NCBI RefSeq assembly: GCF_042477335.2
Contig: NC_091727.1
Span: forward strand, 128,495,501-128,559,500
Direction of reading: 5' to 3'
DNA from: Ovis canadensis
Lineage: Eukaryota; Chordata; Mammalia; Artiodactyla; Bovidae
DNA: 64,000 nt
Shown piece after piece: positions 44,371-55,433 of this stretch. How positions within the stretch are numbered: the stretch's first letter is position 1; each line of letters opens with the position of its first letter. Under the pieces are notes generated by a model. That model saw only the letters and a program-made list of their open reading frames with translations. It was not told where the DNA came from and did not search any database. The position numbers and the translations under genes are program-made.

Positions 44371-45357
44371 ATTTATAATGGCCTGATGAGAGGATGGGAA
44401 ATTGGGAAGGAATTGGGAGACAGTGGTGTGAATCACTTTTCAAGAAGCTGGTGAGAGAAAAAAAGGATAAGAGAGAAGGTAGTAGTTTGAGAGGCATGCA
44501 GAGTACAGAGACAGTAACAGAATTTTCAGTATGAAAGCAACTTGGACTTGTTTGTATGTCAAAGGAAAGGGGGAAGATGTATTAAAGACAGAAAGGAGAG
44601 AGAGTAAAGCTAATGAAATTCTTGAAGAAATATTAAGAGATATGCACCAGAGCCAGACAGAAATATTAACCTTGGTCAGGAGATGGAAACTTCTGAGACC
44701 AGAGGGAAGAAAATGAGAATGGGAAGATAATCTTTAGGTATGGCAAATTGAAAGAGTTCATCTGTACTAGTCTCAATTTTCTTTGAGAAATAAGAGTTAA
44801 AATAAGCTTCTAAAGTGAGTGGAAAGGTGGTGGAGTAGGACATTTTGGAATTTTCACACTGGGGCTTGGACAAAGGCATTAATCAGGGCCATAAAGCTGA
44901 GATTGGAGAAAACAAATTTGCTGCAATATTGATTAGCATAACTGTGTGGTTTCTTCAACAGACTGGTTGTGGAAGTTGAGAAGCGGGTAGCTGGAATGAT
45001 CCTAGACTGGAATTTAGCAAAGTAGTTAGGTCAGAAAAGCAAGAAGTGGAAGAAATTGTTCTTCAAGACAGACATTTCAGTGAACCACTATGAGACCCAG
45101 ACTCAAGACCGAAGATATTGATGTGATCAAGAGCCTGGAAATCCCAGTATTGGACAAATTCTTCCTCTAAAATTTATAAATGTAGCCCTGATGAAGTATT
45201 GGCTTCTTCTTGGTTTATTTTATTTTAGTTTAGTTTTGTGGCCTAGGAAGAGGAAGGAAAGAAATGAATTAGAGGGCCAAGTGTGTGTTATATCCTAGCT
45301 ACAGAAAATACATTATTTTGATTAACCTTCGCCACCTTCTCTTGCTTGTTGTTGCTT
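44371..45357. other. Unassigned stretch
   Basis: Purine-rich and probably continuous in character with 42276-43844. No gene is seen. Confidence 0.35.
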
Positions 45358-45550
45358 GTGTATGTGTGTGCTCAGTCGTGAGACCTCATAGACTGCAGCC
45401 CACCAGGCTCTTCTGCCCATGGGATTTCCCAGGCAAGAATGCTGGAGTGGGTTTCCATTTCCTTCTCCAGGGGATCTTCCCTGGGAAAGATCAAACCTGT
45501 GTCTCCCACATAGCAGGCTGATTCTTTACCACTGAGCCACCAGGAAAGCC
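45358..45550 (-). mobile_element. Bov-tA SINE
   Basis: A minus-strand copy starts 'tgtatgtgtgtgctcagtcgtgag' with a deletion of the 'tctgactctttgtg' region. It ends 'gagccaccaggaaagcc'. Confidence 0.92.
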
Positions 45551-45725
45551 ACTTCACCACTATGCTATGGAATAAATATTTTCATTATGCAGAGGACACA
45601 ACTGAAGCTCAGAGAGGTTGAGAGAATTTGCTAAAGTTAATGACAGCAAGTAATGAACACAGAAGGAGTTCAAATTCAGTTCTGTCTGATTGAAAATTCA
45701 GTGTTTCCACTATTCCCTGCTGTCT
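45551..45725 (-). mobile_element. MIR SINE
   Basis: 'ggacacaactgaagctcagagaggttgagagaatttgctaaag...gcaagtaatgaacacagaaggagttcaaattc' follows the minus-strand MIR core. Confidence 0.82.
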
Positions 45726-46201
45726 CTCTACCAAAAAAGAAGAAAAGAATATTTATAAAAAAGAAAACATATAATTGAATTTATTACATGATCAAATGAG
45801 CATGCAGTACTCTTGGAAAAAATACTTCCCTAAATGGAGTCTCCAAACGAGACTATTACAGTCACCAAAGGTTATCCTAAGCAGGTTCACAGACTGATCC
45901 TGTGGGTGTTAACATTTGCAATACGGCAAGGCCTATATTTTGGTTTCTAGCATGAGTAAATAATTTGCTTATGACATTTAAACCAGACATCATCTCATTG
46001 GTGTCTCATTTAAAGTAGCGCCAATGTTCCCATTAGTTTTAAGTTTTGGTTTTGTTTTTTGTGCCCGTGGCAAGGGATAGTTGGGGTACAGGTGATCCAC
46101 AGAGATTTTACCACTGGAAGAGGTCCACAGACTGAAAAAGACCAAGAGCCACTACATCAATGCCCTGTAGCTGTGGCCTGCCCTCGGAGCTGAGTTAAAG
46201 A
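45726..46201. other. Unassigned sequence
   Basis: No gene. Around 46080-46140 the text 'ccacagagattttaccactggaagagg' may be an old DNA-transposon remnant. Confidence 0.35.
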
Positions 46202-46463
46202 AGTGACTAGTATGTAAGGCAGGAAAGAATATCATTTTCTCTTCTGAATTACAGATATCCACACCACAGGGACAGAAAAACCTCTAATAATTATTATATG
46301 ATGAATTTAAGCAGTAGACAATCAGGAATGGGTAAGCAATTCCCTTATTAATATTAAATTCATCATATAATAATTATTAGAGTTTTTTCTTTCCCCTGTG
46401 GTGAGGATACCTCTAATTCAGAAGAGAAAATGATATTCTTTCCTGCCTTAAATACTAGTTACT
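46202..46463. repeat. Long inverted repeat, about 110-base arms and 43-base spacer
   Basis: The arms 46202-46310 and 46354-46463 are reverse complements with roughly 90% identity by eye. Perfect runs include AAGGCAGGAAAGAATATCAT and TAATAATTATTATATGATGA. The spacer is 46311-46353. As RNA it would fold into a stem of more than 100 bp. The ends do not look like a transposon terminus, and the right arm abuts a Bov-tA. Confidence 0.93.
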
Positions 46464-46470
46464 GAATTCC

Positions 46471-46625
46471 TGGGCTTCCCTTGTGGCTCAGTTGGTAAAG
46501 AATTCGCTTGCAATGCAGGAGACCTGGGTTCAATCCCTGGGTTGGGAAAATCCCCTAGAGAAGGGAAAGGCTACTCACTCCAGTATTCTGGTCTGGAGAA
46601 TTCCATGGACTGTAAAGTCCATGGA
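46471..46625 (+). mobile_element. Bov-tA SINE, 3'-truncated
   Basis: The tRNA half and middle are present, ending at 'gtaaagtccatgg'. The last 50 or so bases are replaced by the start of the BovB copy. Confidence 0.9.
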
Positions 46626-46631
46626 TTCGCT

Positions 46632-48690
46632 ATACCTAAATCAAATCCCTTATGATTATACAGTGAAAGTGAGAAATAGATTTAAGGGCCTAGATCTGAT
46701 AGATAGAGTGCCTGATGAACTATGGAATGAGGTTCGTGACATTGTACAGGAGACAGGGATCAAGACCATCCCCGTGGAAAAGAAATGCAAAAAAGCAAAA
46801 TGGCTGTCTGGGGAGGCCTTATAAATAGCTGTGAAAAGAAGAGAGGCGAAAAGCAAAGGAGAAGAGGAACGATATAAGCATCTGAATGCTGAGTTCCAAA
46901 GAATAGCAAGGAGAGATAAGAAAGCTTCCTTCAGCGAACAATGCAAAGAAATAGAGGAAAACAACAGAATGGGAAAGACTAGAGATCTCTTCAAGAAAAT
47001 TAGAGATACCAAGGGAACATTTCATGCAAGGATGGGCTTGATAAAGGACAGAAATGGTATGGAACTAACAGAAGCAGAAGATATTAAGAAGAGGTGGCAA
47101 GAATACACAGAAGAACTGTACCAAAAAGATCTTCACGACCGAGATAATCATGATGATGTGATCACTCACCTAGAGCCAGCCATCCTGGAAAGTGAAGTCA
47201 AGTGGGCCTTAGAAAGCATCACTACGAACAAAGCTAGTGGAGGTGATGGCATTCCAGTTGAGCTGCTTCAAATCCTGAAAGATGATGCTGTGAAAGTGCT
47301 GCACTCAATATGCCAGCAAGTTTGGAAAACTCAGCAGTGGCCACAGGACTGGAAAAGGTCAGTTTTCATTCCAATCCCAAAGAAAGGCAATGCCAAAGAA
47401 TGCTCAAACTCATCTCACATGCTAGTAAAGTAATGCTCAAAATTCTCCAAGCCAGGCTTCAGCAATACGTGAACCATGAACTCCCTGATGTTCAAGCTGG
47501 TTTTAGAAAAGGCAGAGGAACCAGAGATCAAATTGCCAACATCCACTGGATCATGGAAAAAGCAAGAGAGTTCCAGAAAAACATCTATTTCTGCTTTATT
47601 GACTATGCCAAAGCCTTTGACTGTGTGGATCACAAGAAACTGTGGAAAATTCTGAAAGAGATGAGAATACCAGATCACCTAACCTGCTTCTTGAGAAATC
47701 TGTATGCAGGTCAGGAAGCAACAGTTAGAACTGGACATGGAACAACAGACTGGTTCCAAATAGGAAAAGGAGTACTTCAAGGTTGTATATTATCACCCTG
47801 CTTATTTAACTTATATGCAGAGTACATCATGAGAAACGCTGGACTGGAAGAAACACAGGCTGGAATCAAGATTGCCGGGAGAAATATCAATAACCTCAGA
47901 TATGCAGATGACACCACCCTTATGGCAGAAAGTGAAGAGGAGCTAAAAAGCCTCTTGATGAACGTGAAAGAGGAGAGTGAAAAAGTTGGTTTAAAGCTCA
48001 ACATTCAGAAAACGAAGATCATGGCATCCAGTCGCATCACTTGATGGGAAATAGATGGGGAAACAGTGGAAACAGTGTCAGACTTTCTTTTTTTGTGCTC
48101 CAAAATCACTGCAGATGGTGATTGCAGCCATGAAATTAAAAGACGCTTACTCCTTGGAAGAAAAGTTATGACCAACCTAGAAAGTATATTCAAAAGCAGA
48201 GACATTACTTTGCCGACTAAGCTCCTTCTAGTCAAGGCTATGGTTTTTCCTGTGGTCATGTATGGATGTGAGAGTTGGACTGTGAAGAAGGGTGAGAGCT
48301 GAAGAATTGATGCTTTTGAACTGTGATGTTGGAGAAGACTCTTGAGAGTCCCTTGGACTGCAAGGAGATCCAACCAGTCCATTCTGAAGGAGATCAGCCC
48401 TGGGATTTCTTTGGAAGGAATGATCCTAAAGCTGAAGCTCCAGTACTCTGGCCACCTCATGGGAAGAGTTGACTCATTGGAAAAGACTCTGATGCTGGGA
48501 GGGATTGTGGGCAGGAGGAGAAGGGGACGACCGAGGATGAGGTGGCTGGATGGCATCACGGACTCGATGGACATGAGTCTGAGTGAACTCCGGGAGATGG
48601 TGATGGACAGGGAGGCCTGGCGTGCTGCGATTCATGGGGTCACAGAGAGTCGGACACGACTGAGCGACTGAACTGAACTGAACTGAACAG
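46632..48690 (+). mobile_element. BovB LINE, about 2 kb, young, RT complete but frameshifted
   Basis: The copy starts just after the endonuclease region ('cctaaatcaaatccc') and reaches the 3' end with three 'ctgaa' units. Frames are 46831-47433 (200 codons, linker and RT start, GDGIPVELLQIL) and 47310-48044 (244 codons, FIDYAKAFDCVDH and YADDTTLMAESEEE). A 16-base deletion at about 47408-47410 separates them. Further lesions are an in-frame TAA at about 46822-46824 and a TGA at 48042-48044. The post-RT frame continues at 48066-48671 with one more stop. The endonuclease is absent. Confidence 0.97.
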
Positions 48691-48694
48691 GAAT

Positions 48695-49115
48695 TTCCTG
48701 TGCACCTAATGCATGCCAGGCACTCATTTTATTCTCGTCACAAAAACTTTTGCATGCATGTGTGCTAAGTTGCTTCAGTCATGTCCGACTCTTTGTGACC
48801 CTAAGGACCTTAGCCTGCCAGGCTCCTTTGTCCATGAGATTCTCCCAGCAAGAATACTGGAGTGGGTTGCCATTTCTTACTCCAGAGAATCTCCCCAACC
48901 TGGGGATCAAACCTGGGTCTCTTGCATTGCAGGCAGATTCTTCATCATTAGTGCCACGTGGGAAGCTCAAAAACTCTGAGGCAAGAACTATTATCCTTAT
49001 TTTACAGTTAAAAAAAATGAGACACAAAGAGCCAAATAAAGTTTCTCAAAGTCATGCAACCAATAGATAACATAATTTGGGCTTGAACTTATATCTATAT
49101 GTTCCAAAATGCCTT
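48695..49115 (-). mobile_element. MIR SINE split by Bov-tA
   Basis: 'cacctaatgcatgccaggcactcattttattc' (48695-48755) and 'actattatccttattttacagttaaaaaaaatgagacacaaag' (48985 onward) are the two parts of one minus-strand MIR. Confidence 0.8.
48757..48970 (-). mobile_element. Bov-tA SINE
   Basis: A minus-strand copy runs from 'atgtgtgctaagttgcttcagtcatgtccgac' to 'gtgccacgtgggaagc'. It lies within a MIR. Confidence 0.93.
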
Positions 49116-49436
49116 ATACCACAGGCATTAAGTAACAAGAAGGAGGTAGACATTTCTGATAATGATCTAAGCAAGAAGGCTACATCTTATTCATCCTATT
49201 TATGAACAAAGATACTACTTATTCTACTGGAATCCCTGGCAAGATTTCCTAACTTTTTTGTGTGTGCACCATGGACCTCTTTAATATATGGAAAGCCTAT
49301 TAAAACCTTTTAAAAACTCATGAAAAACATAGCATTAGAAAGTTCTATTAAAATTTAGTTATCAAAATTGTTTTTAAAATATATGACAATATATGTGTTT
49401 TTTATTAAAGTTTTAAATATAAGATCTAGCAGTAGG

Positions 49437-49672
49437 TTGTTTGTTTGTTTTTTTATATTGAGCTGCATGAGCTATCTGTGTATTTTGGAGATTAAACCCT
49501 TGTCAATTGCTTCGTTTGCAAATATTTTCTCCCATTGTTGTCTTTTTGTTTTGTTTATGGTTTCCTCTGCTGTGCAAAAAGCTTTTAAGTTTAATTAGAT
49601 CCCGTTTATTTCTGTTTTTATTTTCATTACTCTAGGAAGTAGATCACAAAAGATCTTGCTGCAATTTATGTA
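49437..49672 (-). mobile_element. L1 ORF2 fragment
   Basis: On the plus strand 'gagctatctgtgtattttggagattaaacccttgtc' and 'gtgcaaaaagcttttaagtttaattag' are the reverse complement of the L1 ORF2 interior. There is no poly(A), so this is an internal fragment. Confidence 0.85.
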
Positions 49673-49739
49673 AGATGTAAATTTTCTTAATAAAAAATTT
49701 TAGAAGGATCCTTAAATTCAGACCACAGCCCCTTTATAT

Positions 49740-49767
49740 GTTACCATCTGAGCCACCAAAGAAGCCC
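49740..49767 (-). mobile_element. Isolated Bov-tA head
   Basis: 'gttaccatctgagccaccaaagaagcc' is the first 27 or so bases of Bov-tA on the minus strand, with nothing of the rest of the element next to it. Confidence 0.65.
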
Positions 49768-49888
49768 CCTTCTGATATGTTCCACAGAGATCTATATAAC
49801 AGTGTGTTGTAGTTGACATGAAATGGCTTACAAGGGATGACTATTGAATTTTCAGGCAGTTTGCAAGCTGATTGCTAAATATATATAT

Positions 49889-50292
49889 TTGGACTGTGAA
49901 GAAGGCTGAGCGCTGAAGAATTGATGCTTTTGAACTGTGGTGTTGGAGAAGACTCTTGAGAGTCCCATGGACTGCAAGAAGATCCAACCAGTCCATTCTG
50001 AAGGAGATCAGCCTTGGGATTTCTTTGGAAGGAATGATGCTAAAGCTGAAGCTCCAGTACTTTGGCCACCTCATGCGAAGAGTTGACTCATTGGAAAAGA
50101 CTCTGATGCTGGGAGGGATTGTGGGCAGGAGGAGCAGGGGACGACGGAGGATGAGATGGCTGGATGGCATCACGGACTCGATGGACGTGAGTCTGAGTGA
50201 ACTCTGGGAGATGGTGATGGACAGGGAGGCCTGGCATGCTGCGATTCACGGGGTCACAAAGAGTTGGACATGACTGAGCGACTGAACTGATC
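49889..50292 (+). mobile_element. BovB LINE 3' fragment
   Basis: It runs from 'ttggactgtgaagaaggctgag' to 'gagcgactgaactga'. The frame 49956-50273 (105 codons) is open across the C-terminal region, indicating a young copy. Confidence 0.96.
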
Positions 50293-50734
50293 CTTTGTTA
50301 GTAAATTATATAATTTTGCAATTCAATGACGTATATTAAAAACAGTCAATAAACACTAAAAACTCATCACTTACTAATTATTTCATTGCACTCAGTTATT
50401 GCCTATGCTCTTGAGGTTATTTATATCTGCTGTATCTATATTTTAAAAATACAGTATAATGGCGTGCTGCCATGTCACCTCTTCCCAACTTCACTTTCAG
50501 TGACATCATGTTGGTAACTTGAAATCAGCCATGAAAACTAGCACATGTTAAAAACCAGGGCTTTTTATCCTGCACAGACAACAGTTAAATATTTTAAAGT
50601 ATACCACTCTTTCCATGGACTCCAGGTTAAGAACATCTGGTGGGATAAATAACACACCTGAAGATCTCTAGGGAACTTTTTCAAATTGAGAATTCTAGAA
50701 TAGGCCTAACAAAAGTTTTGTTTTTGTTTTTTTT

Positions 50735-52145
50735 TTTAGATACAAGCATAATCCATAAGAGAAAAGTGAAAGTATTGCAGATTGTAAAAATGAAGATCTT
50801 CAAAGATACTTTTAGGGGAATGAAAAAACAAGCCATAGATCTGGAGACACTATTTGAAGATCATATATCTGGTAAAGGATTTATATTTAAAATATATAAA
50901 GAGCTCTCACAATTCAATTATAAGAAAAAACAATCAAATAAAAGGAACAAAAGATATAAACAAATACTTCACCAAAGAGTATATACAGATGGCCAGTAAG
51001 CCCATGAAAAATACTCAGTATTAGTCATTAGGGAGATAGAAATCAAAATCACAGTAAAATACCACTAAAATTAAAAAGATTGATTATATCAAGTGTTGCT
51101 AAATGCATGGGACAACTAGAATTCTCATACATTGATGGTGGGAGGGTGAAATGTTACAACCAGTTTGGAAAACAGTTTGGCAGCTTCTTATAAAGATAAA
51201 CTTATACTTCCCATATGACTCAGCCGGTATAGTCCTAGGTATCTTCAGAAGAGAAATATAATCATGAAAGTGAAGTAAAAGTTGCTCAGTCATGTCTGAT
51301 TCTTTGCAACCCATGGACTATACAGTCCACGGAATTCTCCAAGCCAGAATACTGGAGTGGGTAGCCTTTCCCTTCTCCAGGGGATCTTCCCAACCCAGGG
51401 ATTGAATCCAGGTCTCCCACATTACAGGCAAGATTCTTTACCAGCTGAGACACAAGGGAAGCCCAAGAATACTGGAGTGGGTAGCCTATCCCTTCTCCAG
51501 CAGATCTTCCCAATCCAGGAATTGAACTGGGGTCTCCTGCATTGCAGGCTTATTCTTTACCAACTGAGTTATCAGGGAAGCTCTCACAGGAGAAAAAGAA
51601 ACAAAATCATATGTCCATACAAAAGCTTGTACATGGATGTTCATAGCAGCAATATTCACAAGAGTCGAAACTGGAAACAACCCAAATGTCCATCAACAGA
51701 TGAATGAATAAACAAATTGTGCTATCAACACACAATTGAACACTAATCAGTAATAAAAAGGAGTAAACTGTTGGTACCCGTAACAACTTTGATGAATCTT
51801 TTAAAAATTATACCAAGTACAGAGGCCAGTAATAAAAGAGTATGTTATTAAAAGAGTAATAAAAGAGTGATTGATTTCATTTATAGAAAATTCTAGAAAG
51901 TGTAAACTAAACTGTTTAGGTGTAAAGCAGATCAATAGTTGTCTGGGGATGAAGAACTGTAGAGAAGGGCATGAGAGAAGGATTACAGAGGGGCATGAGG
52001 AAACTTTTGGGAGTGATGGATATCTTCATTATCTTGATCATGGTGATCATTTCATGGGTGTATACATATGTCAAAACTTGGCAAATGTTACACTTTAGAA
52101 AGTACAGTATGTCAATTATACTCCAAAATAGCATTTATTTTTTAA
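50735..52145 (+). mobile_element. Old L1, ORF2 3' part and 3' end, split by Bov-tA
   Basis: Degenerate plus-strand L1 ('attgatggtgggagggtgaaatg', 'caacccaaatgtccatcaacag', 'atgtcaattatactccaaaatagc'). It is interrupted at 51266-51585. Confidence 0.85.
51266..51585 (-). mobile_element. Bov-tA SINE with a tandemly duplicated head
   Basis: A complete minus-strand copy (51266-51463) is followed by a second copy of its tRNA-side 120 bases (51464-51585). Both start at 'agaatactggagtgggtagcct'. The two halves differ at many positions, so this is an old duplication or a second truncated insertion. Confidence 0.9.
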
Positions 52146-52202
52146 GAGGACTATAAAAATTATACCATACAATCCAACAATACCACTTCTGGGTATTGTT
52201 AT

Positions 52203-52304
52203 TGTTTAGTCACTAAGTCATGCCCAACTCTTTTGTGATCCCATGGACAGAGGAGCCTAGAGGGCTACAGTCCATGGCATTTCCCAGGCAAGAATACTGG
52301 AATG
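52203..52304 (-). mobile_element. Bov-tA SINE fragment with internal micro-inversion
   Basis: The outer parts read on the minus strand ('tcactaagtcatgcccaactc' and 'catttcccaggcaagaatactgg'). The segment 52241-52277, bounded by CCATGGAC and GTCCATGG, reads in plus-strand orientation. The 8-base boundaries are inverted repeats normally present in Bov-tA. Confidence 0.88.
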
Positions 52305-54015
52305 ACCTAAAGTAATGGAAATAAAAATAAAAATAAACAAATGGGACCTAATTAAACTTAAAAGCTTTTGTAAAATGAAGGAATAAAGCAAGGTGAAAAG
52401 ACAACCCTCAGAATGGGAGAAGATAGTTGCAAATGAAACAACTGACAAAGAACTAATATCCAAAATATACAAGCAGCTCATGAAGCTCAATACCAGAAAA
52501 ATAAACAACTCAATCAAAAAGTGGGCAGAAGACTTAGACATTTCTCCAAAGAAGATATACAGATGGCTAATAAACACATGAAAAGATGCTCAACATCGCC
52601 CATTATTAGAGAAATGCAAATCAAAACTAGAGTGAGGTATCACCTCACACTGGTCAGAATGGCCATCATCAAAAGTCTGCAAACAATAAATGCTGGAGAG
52701 GGTGTGGAAAAAAGGGAAGCCTCTTGCACTGTTGGTAGAAATGCAAACTGATACTGCCACTATGGAGAACAGTATGGAGATTCCTTTAAAAACTAGGAAT
52801 AGCAGATGAATGGATAAGAAAGCTGTGGTACATATACACAATGGAGTATTACTCAGCCATTAAAAAGAATACATTTGAATCAGTTCTGATGAGGTGGATG
52901 AAACTGGAGCCGATTATACAGAGTGAAGTAAGCCAGAAAGAAAAACACCAATACAGTATACTAACATATATGTATGGAATTTAGAAAGATGGCAATGACG
53001 ACCCTGTATGCAAGACAGCAAAAAAGACACAGATGTGTACAACGGTCTTTTGAACTCAGAGGGAGAGGGAGAGGGTGGGATGATTTGGGAGAATGGCATT
53101 GTAACATGTATACTATCATGTAAGAATCGAATCGCCAGTCTATGTCCGATGCAGGATACAGCATGCTTGGGGCTGGTGCACGGTGATGACCCAGAGAGAT
53201 GTTATGGGGAGGGAGGTGGGAGGGGGGTTCATGTTTGGGAACGCATGTACACCCATGGTGGATTCATGTCAATGTATGGCAAAACCAATACAGTATTGTA
53301 AAATAAAATAAAGTAAAAAAATAAATAAATAAAAATAAAAACTAGGAATAAAACTACCATATGACCCAGTAATTCCACTACTGAGCACAAACCCTGAGGA
53401 AAACACAATGGAAAAAGATACATGTACCCCAATGTTCATTGCAGCACTGTTTAAAATAGCTAGGACATGGAAGCAACCTAGACGTCCATCGACATATGAA
53501 TGGATAAAAAGTTGTGGTTCATATACATAATGCAAAATTACTCAGCTATAAAAATGAATGCATTTGACTTGGTCCTAATGAGGTGGATGAACCTAGAGTC
53601 TATTATACAAAGTGAAGTAAGTCAGAAAGAGAAAGACAAATATGAGTATTAGCTCATATATATGGGATCTAGAAAGATGGTACTGATGAACCTATCTACA
53701 GAGTAGCAGTGGAGATGCAGACATAAAGAACAGACTTACGGACACAGTGGGGAAAGGAGAGGGAATGATGATTTGAGAGAGTAGCATTGAAACATACATT
53801 ACCATTTGTAAAGTAGATAGCCAGTGGGAATGACACAGGGAACCCAAAGCCAGTACTCTGTGACAATCTAAAGGAGTGGGATGGAGAGGGAGGTGGGAGG
53901 GAGGTCAAGAAAGAAGGTACATATGCATACCTATGGCTAATTCATGTTGTATATGGCAGAAATCATCACAATATTATAAAGTAATAATCCTCCAACTAAA
54001 AATTAAATTAAAAAT
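52305..54015 (+). mobile_element. L1, ORF2 3' part to 3' end, split by a younger L1
   Basis: The segments 52305-52801 and 53337-54015 read through one L1. They cover ORF2 text ('tgggagaagatagttgcaaatg', 'tggaagcaacctagacg') and the 3' UTR ending 'cctccaactaaaaattaaatt'. Frames are closed by stops. Confidence 0.93.
52802..53336 (+). mobile_element. Young L1 3' end nested in an older L1
   Basis: A bovine-type L1 3' end is flanked by a perfect 14-base duplication AAAAACTAGGAATA (52788-52801 and 53337-53350). The tail is (AAAT)-rich. Confidence 0.96.
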
Positions 54016-54128
54016 TATTGGAGTGGGTTGCCATTTTCTTCTCCAAGGGATCTTCCCAACCCAGGGATCGAACCCAAGTCTCCAGCTTGGCAGGCAGATT
54101 CTTTACCACTGAGCCACCTGGGCAGTCC
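54016..54128 (-). mobile_element. Bov-tA SINE, tRNA-side half
   Basis: 'ggagtgggttgccattttcttctccaaggg' to 'gagccacctgggcagtcc'. The 3' half of the element is missing on the left. Confidence 0.9.
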
Positions 54129-54149
54129 ATTTTAAGAGGAAGACTGCTC

Positions 54150-54215
54150 CTATTGGCAAAAGACTTAAATAGACACTTCAGCAAAAAAGATACATGGATG
54201 GCAAATAAGACTATT
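54150..54215 (+). mobile_element. Small L1 ORF2 fragment
   Basis: 'caaaagacttaaatagacacttcagcaaaaaagatacatggatggcaaataag' matches L1 ORF2 text. It is isolated and lacks a tail. Confidence 0.65.
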
Positions 54216-54296
54216 AAGGGTTATTTTTCTCTTAATTCATGTTTTGAGAACCCTTTGTTATGTCAAGCCACTGGGGGCCAATTATTTGAGGAGAGA

Positions 54297-54326
54297 ACTG
54301 TTTCAGATTTGACTGTTTCAGATTTG
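54297..54326 (+). repeat. Perfect 15-base tandem duplication
   Basis: ACTGTTTCAGATTTG occurs twice, end to end, at 54297-54311 and 54312-54326. Confidence 0.97.
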
Positions 54327-54447
54327 TTAAATGGTATTCCTTATAGATGTCTAAAATATTCCCTCCTAAATAAGTCATACTTTCCTCTGTATTCTCCATG
54401 TATTATATGAATGTATATGGAAGGAGCAAGTGGAGAGAGTTTTCCTT

Positions 54448-54545
54448 TATAGGTGGAGAAGCTGAGGCACAGAGAGTAAGCAATGCGTCTAGGTCACTGA
54501 GTAAGTCAATGGCAGAAATGAGACTAGAATCCAGATCTCCATCTT
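54448..54545 (-). mobile_element. MIR SINE
   Basis: 'gtggagaagctgaggcacagagagtaagcaatgcgtctaggtcactgag' followed by 'aatggcagaaatgagactagaatcc' is a minus-strand MIR core. Confidence 0.85.
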
Positions 54546-54966
54546 CTCATTCAAATGATTAAGGGAGGGTTCTCTGCTGGAAGAAAGAGCCTTCTGTGTG
54601 ATTCCACAGGATGATAAGAATTCATGGCAGGTCACTAAGAGGTAAGCCTGCCTGTTGGAGGAATCTGTGCTCAGTTCAATTTAGCATACCCTTGGGAGAG
54701 TAGAATCAAACAAACTTTGTGCACTGAAATGTTCAAAAAATGTTTTAAGTTGGGTAGCAATTTTGCTTCTTAATCAAAAGGTCTCTTATCAATATGCTAT
54801 TGCTTGATACTGCTAATCTGTCCATTTAGTACATAGAAGAGTCACATTCATCCACAGATCCAAGAACAATATCTGAGCCAACATTCCATTAACTTGTATA
54901 TTTTTCCCAAACCAATGATTGGTTGTGTCCCCCCCCCACTCCCCACACCACCCCCTTTCCCTTTAG
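54546..54966. other. Unassigned, ends in a C-rich polypyrimidine tract
   Basis: No repeat is recognised. The last 40 bases are C/T-rich with runs of C and end 'ccctttccctttag', which would serve as a strong splice acceptor. Confidence 0.4.
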
Positions 54967-55433
54967 ATGTTGCTTGGGAGATTTTGGCAGAGCCTCGAAA
55001 AGGGAGGAGGGAAATGGGTAGGCAAAGGGGGAGTTAAAGGCAAGTTACCAGGAGCCACTGCTCTCAAAACAGACAAAAAGAAGAAACAAGAGTGGGAAAA
55101 CCCAAGCCTCTTCAACCCCTCTCTCAGAGTCAGGTCCTCCGTATGTGGCATCCTGCCAGAAATTTTAAGGTACCTCTAAGAAAGAAGGCAACAGGGATTG
55201 AGGATGTTCTTACACTCCTGTTTAAGGACCATTTACAGAGTATAGGCAGCCTATTATACCCAAACCCCTATCCTTCAATGGGAGACACAGTAAGCCACCT
55301 GTTCATACACAATGGTCAACAAAGACCTCAGCAGCTACTGGGACACGTGTATGCTTTCAAGCAGAAACAAAGGGACAAAGGCAGACATCCAGAAAAACAC
55401 ACGTTTTTCAAGCCTTCAAAAAATTAGTTAGGC
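54967..55433 (+). other. Candidate exon or small ORF, no known homologue
   Basis: This is one of the few segments without repeat signatures. It follows a strong 3' splice-site-like sequence ending at 54966. Two overlapping frames are open: 54967-55179 (70 codons) and 55092-55427 (111 codons). The second is basic, rich in Lys, Gln and His, without a recognisable domain, signal peptide or membrane segment. The start of the second frame has weak Kozak context. It may be an exon of a noncoding RNA, a remnant, or nothing. I do not assign a function. Confidence 0.2.

Larger units (their letters stand above)
49243..50640. mobile_element. Probable hAT-type DNA transposon interrupted by L1 and BovB
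   Basis: Left end 'ttcctaacttttttgtgtgtgcaccatggacctc' (49250-49285) and right end 'ccatggactccaggttaagaacatctgg' (50614-50641) are roughly inverted. The AT-rich interior lies at 49286-49430 and 50293-50613. An L1, a SINE remnant and a BovB lie between. The family is not identified. Confidence 0.4.

Noticed and set aside
54967..55427. Calling a protein-coding gene here
   Set aside because: The ORFs are short, overlapping, without homology I recognise and without a promoter or poly(A) signal that I could place.
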